55,336 bases of DNA, taken from positions 1-55,336 of the IMG/VR virus record IMGVR_UViG_3300017917_004192; one strand, written 5' to 3'. This DNA is from a virus. Positions 48,008 to 53,539 of the stretch are shown in pieces. The notes below the pieces were generated by a model. It saw only the letters and a program-made list of their open reading frames with translations. It made no database searches and was not told the origin of the DNA. The position numbers were made by a program, and so were the translations under genes. Numbering within the stretch: position 1 is the first letter of the stretch; each line of letters begins with the position of its first letter.

Positions 48008-48499
48008 CTATTTCCAATGATTATTTGGTCGTTCCCACCAAAAATGAAGATCTTCTTTTGTGTCGTCATAGTATAAAGCAACAAAATCACTCTTAAATTT
48101 ACTATGAATGTTCTCACACAAGGCAACAGTATAATATTTTTGGGAGATTAAGTTAGTAATCCAAGTATAATTTCCCCCACGTATAACTCCTGCTTCAATT
48201 AAAACAAATTTTTTCCATTTTTTTGACCATTTTAAGTAATTTTCAATAAAATCTTCTTGATATTCTTTTACATTTTCATCAGGGAACGGAACATTGACCG
48301 CTTCAATATGATATATTTCTTGATTAATACTCAAAGAGTGTGAAAGATGTTGTGTTACTATAGCAGAATAGTCTGGAGAAACCATTAAAAAACAAGTATC
48401 AGAAGGATTGATATCAATCCCCGATACTTGAATTCTATAAGTTATTTCTTGAATTAGTGCTTTTTCTTTATCTTCTGAAATAAAAAGCAAGGACTTCAT
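48008..48499 (-). CDS. Conserved cyanophage hypothetical, phosphoribosyltransferase-like?
   Basis: This 163-residue protein has alternating strand and helix. The segment KKFVLIEAGVIRGGNYTWI has the shape of a phosphoribosyltransferase PRPP loop (hydrophobic strand, acidic residue, then a small Gly-rich turn with Thr), but with EAG in place of the usual Asp-Asp pair. It is therefore a candidate fold and not an assigned enzyme. It forms an ATGA overlap with the small basic gene before it and lies before speD. Confidence 0.65.
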   Translation of the reverse strand: MKSLLFISEDKEKALIQEITYRIQVSGIDINPSDTCFLMVSPDYSAIVTQHLSHSLSINQEIYHIEAVNVPFPDENVKEYQEDFIENYLKWSKKWKKFVLIEAGVIRGGNYTWITNLISQKYYTVALCENIHSKFKSDFVALYYDDTKEDLHFWWERPNNHWK

Positions 48500-48648
48500 C
48501 CTTTTCCTTGCCCCCTATATTTTTTACGTGCTCCATTACGAGAGGAAGCAGCGTATTTGGTTCCTCCTCCATCTCCTTGACGAGACTTTTTAGGCTGACC
48601 GGGAGTATAAGAGCCCTTGATGTTTACGCCAACTTTCGCCTTTGCCAT
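48496..48648 (-). CDS. Small basic Gly/Lys-rich protein, 50 residues
   Basis: The frame begins MAKAKVGVNIKGSYTPGQPK and ends RKKYRGQGKG. It is strongly basic and Gly-rich with no hydrophobic core, so it could bind nucleic acid. A GGAG ribosome-binding site precedes the ATG. The start lies 25 bases inside the previous gene, and the stop overlaps the next start (ATGA). This recurring cyanophage peptide has no known function. Confidence 0.72.
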   Translation of the reverse strand: MAKAKVGVNIKGSYTPGQPKKSRQGDGGGTKYAASSRNGARKKYRGQGKG

Positions 48649-48800
48649 TCATTTTCTCCGATAATTTCAGTTTCAAGATCTTCTGGACGTGGAGAACCTG
48701 TCTGATAATAATCAATTGACAGATCCTCCATAATATTGAAATATTCTTCTTCTGTAAGATTCGAGTATATTTTACGTCCTTTACAAAGAATATTGTACAT
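48624..48800 (-). CDS. Small conserved cyanophage protein, 58 residues
   Basis: The ATG at 48800 gives MYNILCKGRKIYSNLTEEEY and later DLSIDYYQTGSPRPEDLETEII, a pattern I recall from many cyanophages. A TTG at 48815 would add five residues and overlap the glycosyltransferase. No fold or function is known. It lies between the glycosyltransferase and the basic peptide, with an overlap at its 3' end. Confidence 0.72.
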   Translation of the reverse strand: MYNILCKGRKIYSNLTEEEYFNIMEDLSIDYYQTGSPRPEDLETEIIGENEWQRRKLA

Positions 48801-48811
48801 ATTGTTACAAA

Positions 48812-49564
48812 TCAAATGACTCTTGTTTTTTCGTGACCAACTCTAATACGAGGATCGCACCAAATTTCAAAGCCTGCTTCTTTTGCATCTAAACAGAACG
48901 ATACATCTTCACCACACATGTCCTGAACTTCACCAGACTCGAAGACTTGCATTTTAGGGGCAAACCAAGGATATTCAAGATTTTCGAACACTCCTTTCTT
49001 AATCAGAACCCAACCAAAACCAGTATAATCAACTGTGAATGGTTTACGACGCTTTGAGATGCTTTCAACTGTTTCATGATTCATGACTCCACCATTATTG
49101 CGAAAATCATCTTCTTCCAACCAGTGAGCAACAGATGTGGTGTGACCATCTTCAGTTGCATACCAACCAGCGGAGATGTCCTTGTCCATTAGAACAAGTT
49201 GCCAAAACTTTTCACTATTGAAGACAATATCAGAATCAATCCAAAGTTGCCAATCATAAGGAAGTTTACCATCCCAAGGAATTTGCTTTGGACCACGAAG
49301 TACATTTGCACCAAGGCACTTGCATCGTGCAAAATTTACCATCGATGAATAATCTTGTGAGATTTGAATACTTGCCCCTGCCTGTACCAAATCAAAACAA
49401 AGTTGAACAAAACTCTTCAGATAGGTATATGAAACTCCGCGCCCAGGAAGACAAAAGACAATTGATTTGCCTCTTACCATCTGTTTTGCCAAGTCATAAT
49501 CCCATTCTTGCTGTTGTGGTGCCGCTGCGGGCGCCTTTGCTTTTACTGTAAATCCTTTAGCCAT
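48812..49564 (-). CDS. Glycosyltransferase, GT-A fold
   Basis: This 250-residue protein has the DxD metal motif in DWQLWIDSDIVFNSEKFW, typical of GT-A glycosyltransferases. Near the C-terminus FESGEVQDMCGEDVSFCLDA resembles the acidic GED catalytic segment of family 2-like enzymes. The first 20 residues are an Ala/Pro/Gln-rich linker. It could modify phage DNA, virion proteins or host surface sugars. The sequence does not say which. It has its own host-type promoter. Confidence 0.85.
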   Translation of the reverse strand: MAKGFTVKAKAPAAAPQQQEWDYDLAKQMVRGKSIVFCLPGRGVSYTYLKSFVQLCFDLVQAGASIQISQDYSSMVNFARCKCLGANVLRGPKQIPWDGKLPYDWQLWIDSDIVFNSEKFWQLVLMDKDISAGWYATEDGHTTSVAHWLEEDDFRNNGGVMNHETVESISKRRKPFTVDYTGFGWVLIKKGVFENLEYPWFAPKMQVFESGEVQDMCGEDVSFCLDAKEAGFEIWCDPRIRVGHEKTRVI

Positions 49565-49587
49565 AAAGATAAGATGTTTACTTCAGT

Positions 49588-49616
49588 ATCATACAATATT
49601 ATGTAGCACTTGTCAA
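49588..49616 (-). promoter_or_regulatory. Strong sigma-70-type promoter of the glycosyltransferase operon
   Basis: On the minus strand perfect TTGACA (49611-49616) is followed after 17 bases by TATGAT (49588-49593), 24 bases before the ATG. This is the best host-type promoter I see in the window. Confidence 0.82.
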
Positions 49617-49621
49617 TTTAA

Positions 49622-49789
49622 TTATTTTTCGGAAATAATTAAATCCTTGCCGTCTATAGAAAATCGAATGTCCGTATCTTCGTACCATTCCATTTCGCTA
49701 ATAAGTTGCTCTGGAATAAAAATAAAGTATTTTCCAGTAATTGGATCAATCTGTATCGATCCAAAAATATCTCCGGAATTTTTTTGCAT
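49622..49789 (-). CDS. Short AbrB-like protein, 55 residues
   Basis: The frame begins MQKNSGDIFGSIQIDPITGK and contains FIFIPEQLISEMEWYEDTDI, then DGKDLIISEK. This strand-turn-helix-strand pattern resembles the swapped-hairpin AbrB/SpoVT DNA-binding domain. It could act as a small transcription regulator, but no DNA target can be seen. It lies between the HNH gene and the glycosyltransferase promoter. Confidence 0.65.
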   Translation of the reverse strand: MQKNSGDIFGSIQIDPITGKYFIFIPEQLISEMEWYEDTDIRFSIDGKDLIISEK

Positions 49790-49828
49790 TTTTTATCAAC
49801 TTCGTTTTAACTTTATATATGAAAATGA

Positions 49829-50575
49829 TTACTCTACAATTAAATTCCAAATTTTTTTATTTTTTAATCTGGCTCCGGAAAGATCGGATGCAATACGATG
49901 TGAAGGTCTATTTTTAGTTTTCATTCGACTTGTCACCAAATCATAATTTTCTTTTGCCCATTCTCTTAAATTGTATCCCTCCCAAACTTTACCTGTTAGA
50001 GTATCGGTAATTTTATAATATTTTGCATTTGGTTCAGAAGCATTTGTAAATCGATCTATCCATCTTAAATTTGTATAGTGATTATTTTTTTTATTTTGAT
50101 CTATGTGATCAATCTCAGTATAATTGTTAGGATTTTCTACAAATGCCTCTGCAACCAACTGATGAATACTTTTTTTAATTTGATGATAGACTCCCTTTTC
50201 ATCATGTATTGAGATGTTTATACATTCATACTGATGTTCTGGATATTTTGGATGGCCTCGAAATGCAGGTTTTAGATAGATAAGACCATATTCATTAATC
50301 GGACCATATTTTCCTGTTCGATCATATTTTCCTGGTCTTCGATATGCTTTTCCATCTTCAGTAATATAATAACCGGGATATTGAGTTTCTTTCATATTCT
50401 CCGGTATCTTAATAACCGGATAGTTATAACTCACTTTTTCTTTTGGTTTTGCAATTGGAGTTAACCATTTCTCTCTCGGTTTTTTTAAATAAACCCATTT
50501 CCCATCTTCTTTGATGTACTGCACTCCTTTGGCATTTGTCTTAATTGTTCCCTCTGGAATTATTGGTTTTCCCAT
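49829..50575 (-). CDS. HNH endonuclease, free-standing homing-type
   Basis: This 248-residue protein starts at the ATG at 50575 (MGKPIIPEGTIKTNAKGVQY) with AGGG as ribosome-binding site 8 bases upstream. The frame stays open much further upstream, but that part is out of character and I reject it. The HNH core is VAEAFVENPNNYTEIDHIDQ, then NKKNNHYTNLRW. The C-terminal region YNLREWAKENYDL looks like a DNA-binding helix repeat of the NUMOD type. It lies exactly at the border to the GC-rich block. Confidence 0.87.
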   Translation of the reverse strand: MGKPIIPEGTIKTNAKGVQYIKEDGKWVYLKKPREKWLTPIAKPKEKVSYNYPVIKIPENMKETQYPGYYITEDGKAYRRPGKYDRTGKYGPINEYGLIYLKPAFRGHPKYPEHQYECINISIHDEKGVYHQIKKSIHQLVAEAFVENPNNYTEIDHIDQNKKNNHYTNLRWIDRFTNASEPNAKYYKITDTLTGKVWEGYNLREWAKENYDLVTSRMKTKNRPSHRIASDLSGARLKNKKIWNLIVE

Positions 50576-50816
50576 AATCAACCCTATGAAGATATTTTTT
50601 TGGCGAAAAAATTTTTGATTTTGAATGTAATTACTTTTGTAAATTATAACATTCTTTAGATTTATCGGTCTATCGTAACACTTTGTAGACTCCAGGGACC
50701 CATCGATTTTATATACGGCGGCGCGACGCGGCACCCCCCCACCCCCCACCGACTGTCGAACACGAACGAACGAATGAGACTGCCCCTCACGAACACGCAA
50801 GGGGCAGGGAGAGGGG
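50576..50816. other. Gene-free junction at the GC shift
   Basis: Apart from the HNH promoter I see no gene here. Composition changes from AT-rich to GC-rich near 50690. A C-rich run occurs at about 50732-50749, and an inverted repeat GCCCCT / AGGGGC lies at about 50781-50804 with a 12-base loop. The latter could end transcription from the small GC-rich gene upstream. Confidence 0.6.
50643..50672 (-). promoter_or_regulatory. Likely sigma-70 promoter of the HNH gene
   Basis: On the minus strand TAGACC (50667-50672) is followed after 18 bases by a perfect TATAAT (50643-50648). The -35 box matches four of six consensus bases. Confidence 0.55.
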
Positions 50817-51029
50817 TCACCCCCACTGAGTGCTGCGCCACCCGCTAATGGGGCACGGTGCCACATCAGGGGCAAGGGTCTCTGAATACTGGGCGGCGAT
50901 GGCGGTAGCGGGCACACCCCAGTGAATGTAGGCGGAGGGGCGGGAACCGTTCTTCAGTTGGTCAGCGCGGGAGATCCACTTGATCTGACGGGTAGCAAGG
51001 TCAGAGCAGGCAGCAAGGGGGAAACGCAT
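50817..51029 (-). CDS. Small GC-rich cassette gene, 70 residues, function unknown
   Basis: The ATG at 51029 follows seam repeat S1 and gives MRFPLAACSDLATRQIKWIS, ending SGWRSTQWG. A longer reading to 51083 would run through the promoter, so I reject it. The protein is rich in Ala, Arg and Trp with no recognised domain. It is the last gene of the cassette series before the HNH gene. It could be partly degenerate, as the C-terminal half has little pattern. Confidence 0.5.
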   Translation of the reverse strand: MRFPLAACSDLATRQIKWISRADQLKNGSRPSAYIHWGVPATAIAAQYSETLAPDVAPCPISGWRSTQWG

Positions 51030-51083
51030 CGGGTCGGTGTCGGTTGCTTTGGAATTGTAAGGCACGAACGGGGCAGGGGTCAA
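51030..51083 (-). promoter_or_regulatory. Seam repeat S1: promoter and leader
   Basis: TTGACC (51078-51083) is followed after 18 bases by TACAAT (51054-51059), then a 24-base leader containing CAACCGACACCGACC before the ATG. The -35 box includes the stop codon of the preceding gene. It is the only seam with a clear -35 box at good spacing. Confidence 0.7.
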
Positions 51084-51268
51084 TACCCCAACCAGACCAA
51101 AAACTCACCGGCATCTACGGGTCCGAATTTGGCGGTCGTCCCGTAGTCGGTGCGGAAGTCATCCCAGAGGGAATGGTCCTTTGCTGCCTGGCAGGCAGTG
51201 CTCCAACGAATGCACCCGTTATCATCGGCGCAGTTTAGGAGCAGGGCAGGGAAGGTGGCGAAGGTCAT
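51080..51268 (-). CDS. Small GC-rich cassette gene, 62 residues
   Basis: From the ATG at 51268 it reads MTFATFPALLLNCADDNGCI and ends FGPVDAGEFLVWLGY. The last motif (FRTDYG, then DAGEFLVWLGY) is one I associate with small cyanophage proteins of unknown function. A longer open frame to 51382 crosses seam S2 and is not needed. Its stop lies within the -35 box of the next seam. Confidence 0.65.
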   Translation of the reverse strand: MTFATFPALLLNCADDNGCIRWSTACQAAKDHSLWDDFRTDYGTTAKFGPVDAGEFLVWLGY

Positions 51269-51308
51269 CGGTCGGTGTCGGTTGACTTGAGAGTATTGTA
51301 GCAGGTCA
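51269..51308 (-). promoter_or_regulatory. Seam repeat S2: promoter and leader
   Basis: The minus strand reads TGACCTGCTACAATACTC and then CAAGTCAACCGACACCGACC directly before the ATG. The -10 box is TACAAT (51295-51300). The first three bases TGA are the stop of the preceding gene. No -35 box is visible. Confidence 0.68.
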
Positions 51309-51512
51309 GAGGGAGTAGCAGTGTTGATTGACCCACTGCCCCAACGAACGATCGGAGTTCCACAGGAGGGACAGGATCTCACGGCGCGATGCCTTCAGAC
51401 GATACTGCTTCCAGGAGGTTTTCAGGAAGCGGACCCGAACCGTACCCGTGATGGGGTTGACGCTCAGGGTATCGATCGCTGCGCTGCCGTGAGTGGTGAT
51501 GGGGTAGATCAT
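51306..51512 (-). CDS. KTSC-domain-like small protein, 68 residues
   Basis: The protein reads MIYPITTHGSAAIDTLSVNP, then TVRVRFLKTSWKQYRLKASR and LGQWVNQH. The order SA-I-x-strand-strand-Y, a helix after a short turn, and a terminal G-x-x-V/F-N fits the small KTSC fold, which is often found in phages and as a tag domain elsewhere. The length suits one domain. Its stop codon is the TGA of seam S2. The function of the fold is not established. Confidence 0.62.
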   Translation of the reverse strand: MIYPITTHGSAAIDTLSVNPITGTVRVRFLKTSWKQYRLKASRREILSLLWNSDRSLGQWVNQHCYSL

Positions 51513-51561
51513 GAGGTCCGTTGCGGATGAGAGTATTGTAGCAGGTCGGGGAGGGAGTCAA
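51513..51561 (-). promoter_or_regulatory. Seam repeat S3: promoter and leader
   Basis: GACCTGCTACAATACTCTC is followed by a 22-base gap to the ATG. TACAAT is at 51535-51540. A TTGACT at 51556-51561 lies 15 bases upstream, which is short for a -35 box. Confidence 0.62.
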
Positions 51562-51743
51562 CCCTCCCAGTCATCCGATGGGGTCAGAGCCCAGACCAAC
51601 GATTCCAGGCGGCAGCAGTAGATGAGGTCATCACCGTGATGGCGGACCTTCCACACGGGGGTGATGGTGGAATCGTTGGGGATGCGGTCGATCCGCTCCA
51701 CACCGTAGGGCGCCAGTTGGACCATCGCTTCGGAGATGAGCAT
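51558..51743 (-). CDS. Small GC-rich cassette gene, 61 residues
   Basis: It reads MLISEAMVQLAPYGVERIDR, then WKVRHHGDDLIYCCRLESLV and ends SDDWEG. The pattern of a helix and short strands (TITPVWKVRHHGDDLIYCC) could be a small alpha-beta fold, but I do not recognise a family. It starts directly after seam S4. Coding bias and precise fit between two seams support it as a gene. Confidence 0.62.
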   Translation of the reverse strand: MLISEAMVQLAPYGVERIDRIPNDSTITPVWKVRHHGDDLIYCCRLESLVWALTPSDDWEG

Positions 51744-51787
51744 CGGAGGGGGGGGGGTGGTTGACTTGAGAGTATTGTAGCAGGTCA
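51744..51787 (-). promoter_or_regulatory. Seam repeat S4: promoter and leader
   Basis: TGACCTGCTACAATACTC and CAAGTCAACC, then a C-rich stretch to the ATG. TACAAT is at 51774-51779. TGA at 51785-51787 is the stop of the HicA-like gene. Confidence 0.68.
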
Positions 51788-52003
51788 GGCGTCCCGTGCT
51801 GCTAAGAGCAGGGCATGAAATTTGTGGAACTCATGAGTCATGCCAGGCGATAGGGTCGGGCGTCCCTTGCTTCCGTGAGTCGGCAGGTGGAAGGTCTGGG
51901 GGACTGCCGGATGGGTCACCTTGTCATGACTGCCACCTGGTTTGATGGTGGCGCCTGCCTTCAGAATCAGGCGGCGGGCTTCACGGACCTTGATAGGGGT
52001 CAT
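51785..52003 (-). CDS. hicA: HicA-like mRNA interferase toxin, no HicB partner seen
   Basis: The ATG at 52003 gives 72 residues. REARRLILKAGATIKPGGSH, then DKVTHPAVPQTFHLPTHGSK follows the HicA pattern: a first helix, the GSH motif with catalytic His26, then strands ending in P-x-H-G. HicA proteins bind double-stranded RNA and cut mRNA. They are normally encoded beside the antitoxin HicB. Neither neighbouring gene looks like HicB. It could be a domesticated RNA-binding protein or a host-takeover nuclease. Confidence 0.75.
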   Translation of the reverse strand: MTPIKVREARRLILKAGATIKPGGSHDKVTHPAVPQTFHLPTHGSKGRPTLSPGMTHEFHKFHALLLAARDA

Positions 52004-52039
52004 GGGGTGGGGTCGGTTGCTTTGGTATTGTAGCAGGTC
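52004..52039 (-). promoter_or_regulatory. Seam repeat S5: promoter and leader
   Basis: GACCTGCTACAATACC is followed by AAAGCAACCGACCCCACCCC before the ATG. TACAAT is at 52027-52032. The leader is closest to that of S1. Confidence 0.66.
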
Positions 52040-52044
52040 GGGGG

Positions 52045-52233
52045 TCACTCCATCCCCATCGCTGCCTTAAGGGTATTGTAGGCGTTCAGGTAATAGTCTG
52101 CGTCGGTGCCCTTGCCAGTAACCCGACAGTCGCAAGCGAGGCAGAGCAGAGCAGTTCGGATCGTAGACCACTGCGCCTCAGTCAGGGTAACGGTGCAGAG
52201 GTCCAGGGGCAGGACGTTGGTGCGGACGGTCAT
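52045..52233 (-). CDS. Small GC-rich cassette gene, 62 residues
   Basis: From the ATG at 52233 it reads MTVRTNVLPLDLCTVTLTEA, then QWSTIRTALLCLACDCRVTG and ends NTLKAAMGME. The LTEAQW helix start resembles small helical cyanophage proteins of unknown function. Helix-helix architecture with several Cys residues is likely. The longer frame upstream (to 52392) would run through seam S6 and over another gene, so I reject it. Confidence 0.65.
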   Translation of the reverse strand: MTVRTNVLPLDLCTVTLTEAQWSTIRTALLCLACDCRVTGKGTDADYYLNAYNTLKAAMGME

Positions 52234-52270
52234 GGGGTGTCTGTTGAACTGAGAGTATTGTAGCAGGTCA
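52234..52270 (-). promoter_or_regulatory. Seam repeat S6: promoter and leader
   Basis: TGACCTGCTACAATACTC, then AGTTCAACAGACACCCC and the ATG. TACAAT is at 52257-52262. TGA at 52268-52270 is the stop of the preceding gene. Confidence 0.68.
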
Positions 52271-52447
52271 CCGCCACTCCAGAAAGGTGGAGGGGTTGCC
52301 GTAGTCTCCGATGACAACCCCGTTGCAGCGGACCTCAGCGTATCCGTATTCTTCAGACAGAGAGTAGCAGAGGTCCCATGCGCGGTCCTCATCGGTGGTC
52401 GTGTTCTCCCAGGGAGCGGAGGGGCAGATAACGTCGTAGCGGGTCAT
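52268..52447 (-). CDS. Small GC-rich cassette gene, 59 residues
   Basis: It reads MTRYDVICPSAPWENTTTDE, then DRAWDLCYSLSEEYGYAEVR and ends NPSTFLEWR. It is an open frame fitting exactly between seam S7 and seam S6. Acidic helix followed by two strands (YAEVRCNGVVIGDY) suggests a small folded protein. The family is unknown. It shares its stop codon with the seam. Confidence 0.65.
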   Translation of the reverse strand: MTRYDVICPSAPWENTTTDEDRAWDLCYSLSEEYGYAEVRCNGVVIGDYGNPSTFLEWR

Positions 52448-52479
52448 GAGGTCGTTTGGTTGACTGTCTCCATACTATA
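52448..52479 (-). promoter_or_regulatory. Seam repeat S7: promoter and leader
   Basis: A -10-like TATAGT (52474-52479) is followed by a leader containing AGTCAACCAAACGACC and the ATG. Upstream lies a GC-rich imperfect hairpin (about 52481-52510). Confidence 0.58.
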
Positions 52480-52508
52480 GACCCCCCACCCGCGTCAGCA
52501 GGCAGGGG

Positions 52509-52516
52509 GTGTGCCA
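52509..52516 (-). repeat. TGGCACAC 3'-element, copy 1
   Basis: TGGCACAC on the minus strand lies 3 bases after the stop of the gene ending at 52520. The matching 5' arm is absent here. Confidence 0.6.
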
Positions 52517-52519
52517 CTA

Positions 52520-52660
52520 TCAGAATTGGATCTCCTGCAGGGTCGGGGCGTCGGCAGGGGCAGCTGCGTCACCCTCAGCGGTCAGGGTCTCCAGAATCTG
52601 CAGCAGTTCGGCACCGTTGGCGGCGCGGTTGAGCAGGGCAGCAGCAAGGTCAAAGGTCAT
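52520..52660 (-). CDS. Small Ala-rich cassette gene, 46 residues
   Basis: It reads MTFDLAAALLNRAANGAELL and ends APADAPTLQEIQF. A first helix with NGAELLQILETL, then an Ala/Pro linker, then a short tail. The plan resembles tiny helical cyanophage peptides. The promoter side is weak (TAATAC/TACAAA-like bases between 52661 and 52680), so this is the least supported gene of the series after the first one. Confidence 0.55.
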   Translation of the reverse strand: MTFDLAAALLNRAANGAELLQILETLTAEGDAAAPADAPTLQEIQF

Positions 52661-52723
52661 GGTAAGTTTGTATTAGGGTTTGCTGGGCGTCTTTCAGGGC
52701 GCACCCGTTCCCATGGTATCAGG

Positions 52724-52885
52724 TCAGCGGGCGAACTGCGCCAGACTGCTGGGAGCGACGTGAGCGGGCGATCCACAGGACCGGTAGAAGTCTACCATAC
52801 GCTCTGCCTCTGCCAGGGTGCGGAACCACTGGGAGCGCCATTCGCAGGCGTTGTAGGGGGTCTGGTAACGGACTTCGATTCGCAT
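52724..52885 (-). CDS. Small cassette gene, 53 residues
   Basis: It reads MRIEVRYQTPYNACEWRSQW, then FRTLAEAERMVDFYRSCGSP and ends SLAQFAR. Strand-turn-strand followed by a helix (LAEAERMVDFYRSCG) gives a compact alpha-beta pattern. I know no family. It starts after seam S9. Downstream (52690-52710) lies an AACGG..GCGCCC stretch that returns near 53190. Confidence 0.62.
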   Translation of the reverse strand: MRIEVRYQTPYNACEWRSQWFRTLAEAERMVDFYRSCGSPAHVAPSSLAQFAR

Positions 52886-52920
52886 GGGGTTGGTTGCGTG
52901 TGAGAGAATTCTACAGGGTC
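52886..52920 (-). promoter_or_regulatory. Seam repeat S9: promoter and leader
   Basis: TGACCCTGTAGAATTCTC is followed by a CACACGCAACCAACCCC leader and the ATG. The -10-like TAGAAT is at 52908-52913. Confidence 0.62.
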
Positions 52921-52921
52921 A

Positions 52922-52941
52922 GGGGGTCGGGTGTGACCCCC
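52922..52941 (-). terminator. Possible terminator hairpin after the 63-residue gene
   Basis: Perfect seven-base arms GGGGGTC and GACCCCC enclose a six-base loop. No T-run follows, so termination would be weak or need help. It lies between a TGGCACAC element and seam S9. Confidence 0.5.
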
Positions 52942-52943
52942 CG

Positions 52944-52969
52944 GTGTGCCAGTCCCTCAGGCGGCACAC
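52944..52969 (-). repeat. TGGCACAC hairpin around a stop codon, copy 2
   Basis: The arms GTGTGCC and GGCACAC flank a loop that contains the TGA stop (52957-52959) of the gene ending there. The 5' arm on the mRNA is the coding sequence for the last residues. Confidence 0.7.
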
Positions 52970-53148
52970 AGCTCATGGTAGCGGGACGCTTCCACCAGCA
53001 GGTCATTCTCCCAGCGGTAGAAGGTCAGAATCTCATCGTAAGCGGCATCGATCGCCCGCTGGGCTTCTGCCTTAAGAACCGCTGCCTTACATTGGGCGGC
53101 GATCTCATCGATGCTGACAGCGCGATCGGTGGCGGGGTTGTAACGCAT
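52957..53148 (-). CDS. Small helical cassette gene, 63 residues
   Basis: It reads MRYNPATDRAVSIDEIAAQC, then KAAVLKAEAQRAIDAAYDEI and ends SRYHELCAA. It is almost entirely helical and Ala-rich, with no known domain. The last codons form one arm of the TGGCACAC hairpin. It starts after seam S10 and shares an 18-base leader with the next upstream gene. Confidence 0.65.
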   Translation of the reverse strand: MRYNPATDRAVSIDEIAAQCKAAVLKAEAQRAIDAAYDEILTFYRWENDLLVEASRYHELCAA

Positions 53149-53179
53149 GGGGTTGTCTGTGGTTGACTGAATCAGTATA
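53149..53179 (-). promoter_or_regulatory. Seam repeat S10: promoter and leader
   Basis: TATACT (53174-53179) is followed by GATTCA and GTCAACCACAGACAACCC, then C and the ATG. The 18-base leader core is identical to that of S11. Confidence 0.7.
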
Positions 53180-53208
53180 GGGCAGTCTTTAGGGCGCTGC
53201 CGTTCCCG

Positions 53209-53216
53209 GTGTGCCA
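53209..53216 (-). repeat. TGGCACAC 3'-element, copy 3
   Basis: TGGCACAC on the minus strand follows two bases after the stop of the gene ending at 53219. Only a short partner (ACAC) is seen upstream. Confidence 0.6.
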
Positions 53217-53218
53217 GT

Positions 53219-53479
53219 TTAGAAATCGAACACGTCGCCGTTGATTTCAGCGCGGTTGACTTTAGGATCGTCCCACTTTACACCGTCCGGAGTTTCTTTA
53301 GTGCCAAATTCATAGAATGCTTCCAGCAGTTCTTCATAGCAGCAGATGTCATTCTCCTGAATGAAGTTATGAATGCCCTCATCATTCTCAATCCAGAGCA
53401 CAACATTCCAGGTCTCATAATTGGTCCAACCGTTGTAGGTCTGGTCGGTGAGGCAGGTCTGGTAAGTGGTGACAGGCAT
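53219..53479 (-). CDS. NGWTNYETW-type conserved small protein, 86 residues
   Basis: It contains YNGWTNYETWNVVLWIENDE near residues 15-34, a signature of a widespread phage and bacterial family (a DUF, I think DUF7249) of unknown function. The rest is a helical stretch (EELLEAFYEFGTK) and an acidic end. It is less GC-rich than its neighbours. It starts after seam S11 and is followed by a TGGCACAC element. Confidence 0.82.
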   Translation of the reverse strand: MPVTTYQTCLTDQTYNGWTNYETWNVVLWIENDEGIHNFIQENDICCYEELLEAFYEFGTKETPDGVKWDDPKVNRAEINGDVFDF

Positions 53480-53518
53480 CGGGTTGTCTGTGGTTGACTT
53501 GTTAATTGTAAGGGGTCA
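53480..53518 (-). promoter_or_regulatory. Seam repeat S11: promoter and leader
   Basis: TGACCCCTTACAATTAAC, then AAGTCAACCACAGACAACCC, G and the ATG. TACAAT is at 53505-53510. The 5' part matches the seam upstream of the ligase-like gene. Confidence 0.72.
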
Positions 53519-53539
53519 GGGTGGGGTCTGTGGGGTGGT

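Noticed and set aside
50576-50917. Upstream extension of the HNH endonuclease frame over 114 more residues
   Set aside because: The extra part crosses the composition border, the HNH promoter and the AGGG ribosome-binding site. Its residues look like read-through of non-coding DNA.
52511-52903. Plus-strand frame of 130 residues in the GC-rich block
   Set aside because: It runs antisense through two minus-strand cassette genes and a promoter seam. GC-rich DNA often stays open on the opposite strand.
51030-53518. CRISPR array, because repeats return every 210-330 bases
   Set aside because: The intervals are open reading frames of different length starting at each repeat, and the repeats vary. 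They are promoters and leaders, not direct repeats with spacers.
51030-53518. Plus-strand promoters read from TTGACT in the seams
   Set aside because: No -10 box follows at a suitable distance and no plus-strand gene starts there.
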